A stretch of 64,000 nucleotides of DNA from Telopea speciosissima (taxonomy: Eukaryota; Streptophyta; Magnoliopsida; Proteales; Proteaceae): assembly GCF_018873765.1 (NCBI RefSeq), contig NC_057921.1:65399557-65463556 (forward strand), in the 5' to 3' direction. The notes beneath the pieces were generated by a model, which saw nothing but the letters and a program-made list of their open reading frames with translations, searched no databases and was not told where the DNA came from. Each line of letters begins with the position of its first letter. Position 1 is the stretch's first letter. Below are positions 59,689-64,000 of the stretch, piece after piece. Made by a program: the position numbers and the translations under genes.

Positions 59689-60125
59689 ATAATGAACCTT
59701 CCCCATCATCACCCAGGACATAATGAACCTTCCCCCATCATCACCCACCCACTGCAACCCTTTTCATTCCAATCAGAGATTCAGCTGTTGCAGAGACAGA
59801 GACACAGAGACTTTGAGAGATTTGTTTCTTCTTTTATTCCTTTCTCATATGCTTTGGACGGGAAAGAGGGAAAGAGGGAAAGAGAGAATTGGAAGACAGA
59901 AAACAAACTTGGTAATTGTCTCAGTTTAATTGGGATCTATGATATATATAAGATCCAGCCAAACCTACCTCAACAAACAAACAAGCCCCACCTCCTCCGT
60001 GATTTCAGCCAGCCCATACACACGCCCCACCATCCTTCATTAACTCACACTTTTACTTCCTACTTTGGTCCTCTAAGTTGTTTTGTTCACGTATAAAAAA
60101 TGTTGAGGGATTAGGAGTTATAAAA

Positions 60126-60513
60126 AGGGTAAATTACACGTCACTCTCTGGTTTTCAAATGAAACTCAGATCATCCCCTGATTTTTGAAAAAACTCAAAT
60201 CACCCTTTGATTTAGACTCCAATATGACAAATTAGTTCCTACCGTTAGTTTTATGCTGTTAAGTGATGATGCCAGTCAGTTAAATAAATTTAAATCCCTA
60301 AACTACCATTGATCAATATTGAGGATGAAGAAAGGGTAGTATTATAAATTTAATTCTAATGTTTTAGTACAAGGGTAAAATAATCTTTTCACACCAATAA
60401 CTAACAGCAGACAAACACCGTTACTGTAGAGGGGGTGATTTTAGTTTTTTCAAAAACCAAGGGGTGATCTGAGTTTCGTTTAAAAATCAGGGGGTGATGT
60501 GTAATTTATCCTT
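60126..60513. mobile_element. MITE with GGGTAAATTACAC ends
   Basis: The ends are inverted over at least 75 bp: GGGTAAATTACACGTCAC and (complement of the right end) GGATAAATTACACATCAC, continuing through AACTCAGATCA and TTTTTGAAAAAACT. Length is about 388 bp. The terminus resembles that of the Mutator-like element at 20340, so a Mutator derivative is likely, but I found no matching 9 bp flanks. Confidence 0.75.
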
Positions 60514-61429
60514 TATTTTTTACTATTATCCATGACTATGTTTGTAGTTTCTTTCAATTTCTTTTGCTGAATCCTTATCAGTCCCTTCTGGTTTTCTGCA
60601 AAAATAATCAATCCTTATCAGTCCCTTCTGATTTTCTGCAAAAATAATCAACCCTTTGCTATCTCTCACTTGTTAGTTTCTTTTTGTCATCGCTTACTTG
60701 TTAGTTTCATATATGTTCTTTTTGCCATCTCTCCCGTCTTAGTTTCATGTCTGTTCTTAGTACTACGTTAGACTTATGTTCTACATATTCATGCAAATTT
60801 AACATACACTTCTAATAGATCCTGTCATCTCTGTTTATCATTATTGCTTTCCGTATTGGATTAATTCAAGCCCATTTGTTGAATTTGCTTACTTTATTGT
60901 TTTCCATACTGCTCTTCTTTCTCTGATCTCTAGCTTTGATCTTGTCTGTGATTCCACAAGTGTTTCAGCTGGGCTTGATGCTATGATCCTCCCTTCATCC
61001 CTGTTTTGGATTTTGATGTGTGAATGGTGTTATTCTTTTTTTTTTTCAGTTCTATAACTGTGTTTACAAGTGTATAAATCATTTTTGAGAATAATGATAC
61101 ACCAATATTCTATCCAAAAAAAAAAAAGAAAAAGGAAAAGAATAAAACCTCATCTACCCAGCACAGACCATTCTGTTATGTTTTCCAAAGGATATGAACA
61201 AAAGATTTTATTTATAGATTTATTTCCAAAGAAGTTGAAATAGAGCCAATTTTCTATTGATTGGAAGCTTCAATGATAGTATTTGGATGGCTCTTCTAGT
61301 ATATAGGATTTGACCTATGTCATTGGTTGTTCATCCTACACTAATGCACTTTAAATTAGGCTTTTTTCTGCTGGTACCCTAGGACTGATAGTAAGAGTTG
61401 AATTTTTTAAAGTAATGAAAGTTCAATCT
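60514..61429. other. Intergenic region, nothing recognised
   Basis: AT-rich sequence without convincing frames. A 43 bp tandem duplication (AATCCTTATCAGTCCCTTCT...) occurs near 60589 and 60612-60655. Confidence 0.5.
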
Positions 61430-62656
61430 TGCAGATAAGAAGATGCGTTAATATCAAGAAGGGTAAGGATTTGGCAGAAACTAAGCAAGAGTAAAGATTA
61501 ATACGATTGCATTGAAGATAAATCCCGAACAGTATTGAGATTGATATTAAAATTCCCGATGTTGGGTAAGAAATTACTTGTGAGTGAAGGGATCCAAGGG
61601 TTAAACCAACAAAAAGTTGACTTGCCATTTCCCACTTAGCAGAACACCGTATTTTTCAAGTTAGAAAGAACAGAAGCAATGCTATTTCAAATCTATGAGT
61701 CTCTTTTTGCAATTGTTTAAGGTCAAAGATAGAAGTCCTTGGAAAGTATTTGGCTTTTAAAATTCTAGCTCAAATGGAATTAGTTTCAGTGATAAGTCTC
61801 CATCCTAGCTTTAGGATCGATTTTTTGATTCCAAATCTTCCACTCTTAGGAGGATGACAAACTTTGTCCCACCCAATTAAATGACATCTCTTCTTTTCAT
61901 TGTGTTCGTTATTTCAAAATCGATTATAAATGGAATCTAAGTCTTTGCACACTTTTTTTGTAAAAAGAAAACAAGACATTAGATAAAAAGCAGTAGAAAA
62001 AAACACATATTGAATTAAAACACATCGACCAGCATAAGAAAGAAAATTTGATTTCCAAGTAGAAAGTTTAGAACTAATCCTATCAACAATAAACTTTAAA
62101 TCCCTACATTTAGATTTGGAATGACACAGTTTAGCGCCTAAATACAAGGAATTAGTAGACATTTCTTTCATTTGAAGGAGAGAGCATAATTGTTTCTTAT
62201 TTGAACCCACCACATTTTTTATGAAAAAGATCTCACTTTTTGAAAAGTGACCTCCTGGCCAGTTATGTCAGAGAAAAGGTCCATAATTAATTTAATGGTT
62301 AAGAAATCTTTTGCAGTAGCTTTGCAAAAATTGAAAGGATCATCAACAAAAAGAAGATGAGAATCTCGGGGGCTTCTCTGGAAACCTTGATTCCCTTAAA
62401 ACGTCTAATGTCTCTGTAAGCACTTAAAATCCAGGATAGGATATCCATTGCTAGGAGGAAAAGGTAAGGACTCAGAGGGCAGCCTTGTCTTAGTCCTCTA
62501 GATGGTTTCAAAAATTCAAAAGCACTTCCTTCAACTTTGAAGGAAAATGAGGTACTTGAAATCAAATTGTTGATTAAAGAAATCCAATGTTCATTCAACC
62601 CCAAAAATCTAAACAAATTTTTAATAAGTTGCCATTCAACCCTATCATAGGCCACT
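61430..62656 (-). mobile_element. L1-type LINE remnant with reverse transcriptase
   Basis: The reverse transcriptase begins abruptly at 62656 with VAYDRVEW and continues [21 protein letters not shown] frameshift near 62355 then moves the reading to a second frame, which holds the catalytic box as FVDD and continues [35 protein letters not shown] and WKSNFLSYAGRCVLIQYV to 61914. Further left, another frame gives NGKSTFCWFNPWIPSLTS, the region before the zinc-knuckle end. The 5' part, including the endonuclease, is missing. The copy is dead. Confidence 0.88.
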
Positions 62657-64000
62657 GTTAGTTGGAGTACTCTATACCCTACCCAAGTTCAATTGTAAAT
62701 TGGTGACCATCTATATTTCTATAGGTTGTCACCTTTGTATTGTTTCATGTCTATCCAATATGAGACTAAACTACCATGACCATTCTCTTTATATGTGAAA
62801 GAGAACGCTGCATGGTCGCGTGTGGCGCATAGCTCCTACGCCTAAACACAAGGTCATGCAAAATGACCATCACACTGGGTTGTGCCACACACATCCCTAT
62901 GCGTGCCGAGATGTGTGTGGCACAGCTCAACCGCTGGATGCCCCCTGACAGCACCTTGGGCGCACGCCTCCCTGGAGACGAGCTAAATTCCCCCTCCTCC
63001 CTCTTCCCTTGCATATCATATCCTAATATGGGGCAACTCATGGACCATTGTGATGTCTTACTACCGAACTATATAAATGTGATACTTAAGCTCTTTAGAG
63101 TAGAACCCTCTCTTAAGGAAAAGACAAAACCTTAAATGTGATACTTAGCTCTTAAGGAGAACCTTAGTTTTTCATGTTGGACAAAGTTTTCCTTCACCCA
63201 TAGAGGACGGTTCACCCCACCATCCTAGGGTTCACATACCCCTCCTAAGATTTTTGTATGTTCCAAAATACCCTTTTGATATCCAGTCCCGCCCTCTCCT
63301 GCGCCTTGGTGAATCACCGTACGTGGGTGGAGGGAAACTCGATCATTCCATGGATACTCAAGATCATAGATTGGTATTAACTAACCTCAGAGGAAAATTT
63401 TTTCCTACGACACTAGATACCCATGCAGCCATGCTCTCTCACAATCTCTCCTCTCTTTGACATCCCTTAACCCGCGTTGGGCTCCTTTGTAGCGTAACAT
63501 AGTGTGCAGTGCACATCCAACGGTCCTGTGTGCTCGGACACGCAGCCCAACACCCTGCTTGTGTGTTGGACTGCGTGCCCGAACACACAGAGCCGTCAGA
63601 TGATGCACTATACACTGTGTCGCGCTACAGAGGACCCGAATCCCCGTTAACTCTCTCTTAATTTCTTCTACCTTTACTGATGAAACTGATCGATGCCCGC
63701 CCATTGGTGTGGCATAGGAAACTTTTTTTCACTCTAGCGTTGTGAGAAACTTCCTCTTTAATTAATAAGCATGTCTTGCTTTTAGCTATCAGCAAACCAA
63801 CCCCAAATCATCCCCTCATCTAGGAAAAAGTTGAGAGTGATTTTCATATAAATTTCTGGACAGATTTCTAATCACCACCCACTTGATTTAATTATAATAT
63901 CTGTAAGGGATAGACAGAAACCCTAAAGCCAAAACACCTCAAAACTTAGTTAAGTCAACAAGTTAGATTACTTTATTATTTATAATCGTCCATGTCATTT
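62657..64000. other. Intergenic region with dispersed repeats
   Basis: There is no gene I can support. The segment 62805-62960 has inverted GTGTGGCAC/GTGCCACAC words and resembles the GC-rich block near 34530. The block 63480-63620 is GC-rich and self-complementary (GTAGCG, GTGTGCTCGGACACGCAG, CGTGCCCGAACACACAG), suggesting another foldback element. Confidence 0.4.
63184..63344 (+). repeat. Dispersed MITE-like repeat, GAGGACGGTTCACC family, copy 3
   Basis: The copy begins AAGTTTTCCTTCACCCATAG, contains GAGGACGGTTCACCCC, CCTCCTAAGATTTT and ACCCTTTTGATA, and ends GGTGGAGGGAAACTCG. It aligns throughout with the copy at 34661 and, inverted, with that at 28533. Confidence 0.62.

Larger units (their letters stand above)
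57027..60125. other. Intergenic region with simple repeats
   Basis: There is no gene I can support. T/C-rich sequence follows the fasciclin remnant to about 57400. Simple repeats are GGGGA units at 58160-58191, ATC units at 59521-59551 and GA units at 59644-59685, the last overlapping a spurious open frame. A 31 bp direct duplication (GGACATAATGAACCTTCC...) occurs at 59695 and 59726. Confidence 0.5.

Noticed and set aside
59632-60096. 154-codon frame with an Arg/Glu repeat start
   Set aside because: Its first part is the (GA)n microsatellite, and the remainder has no family signal or codon pattern.

Overview
The window is nuclear DNA of a flowering plant. Genes are sparse and split by GT-AG introns, some of them many kilobases long, and much of the remaining sequence is decayed transposons. 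All recognisable proteins are plant types. The species cannot be fixed from the sequence; I infer a eudicot or early-diverging angiosperm with a large, repeat-rich genome. Exon boundaries were read by hand from splice signals, reading phase and family knowledge. No alignment, search or folding was run.

Layout. Positions 1-6298 hold two nested hAT transposon remnants on the minus strand. Positions 8968-27489 (+) hold the 3' nine exons of a PIAL-type E4 SUMO ligase, whose first exons must lie left of the window. Its 12.4 kb intron contains a PIF/Harbinger-like MITE, a probable 5.5 kb Mutator-like element (carrying a tRNA-like pol III unit and a 0.4 kb palindrome) and a 3.27 kb Mutator-like element that carries a piece of an LRR receptor gene and two nested hAT MITEs. 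Positions 29891-32451 (+) hold a cytosolic HSP90 gene with two perfect heat shock elements. Positions 34966-42449 (-) hold a complete ten-exon SGT1 gene. Positions 45141-47616 (-) hold a two-exon group IIc WRKY gene. Positions 50006-55404 (-) hold the two-exon gene for the complex I subunit NDUFA5, with three SINE copies in its 4.9 kb intron. Positions 56260-57026 (+) hold a broken fasciclin-domain gene containing a 202 bp tandem triplication. Positions 61430-62656 (-) hold a truncated, frameshifted LINE.

How the genes relate. HSP90 and SGT1 are convergent neighbours with 2.5 kb between their stop codons. SGT1 is the HSP90 co-chaperone that stabilises NLR immune receptors, so a chaperone and its partner sit side by side. 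A WRKY transcription factor follows 2.7 kb beyond the SGT1 start codon. The PIAL gene (SUMO ligase and silencing factor) and the NDUFA5 gene (mitochondrial respiration) look like unrelated housekeeping neighbours.

Transposon dating evidence is unusually clear. Four short hAT elements share the terminus CAYAGTNGTCAAGG, and each is flanked by an 8 bp target duplication. A Mutator-like element has a 9 bp duplication, and later insertions inside it give a relative order of events. I saw no CRISPR array, organelle insertion, rRNA or integrated virus.
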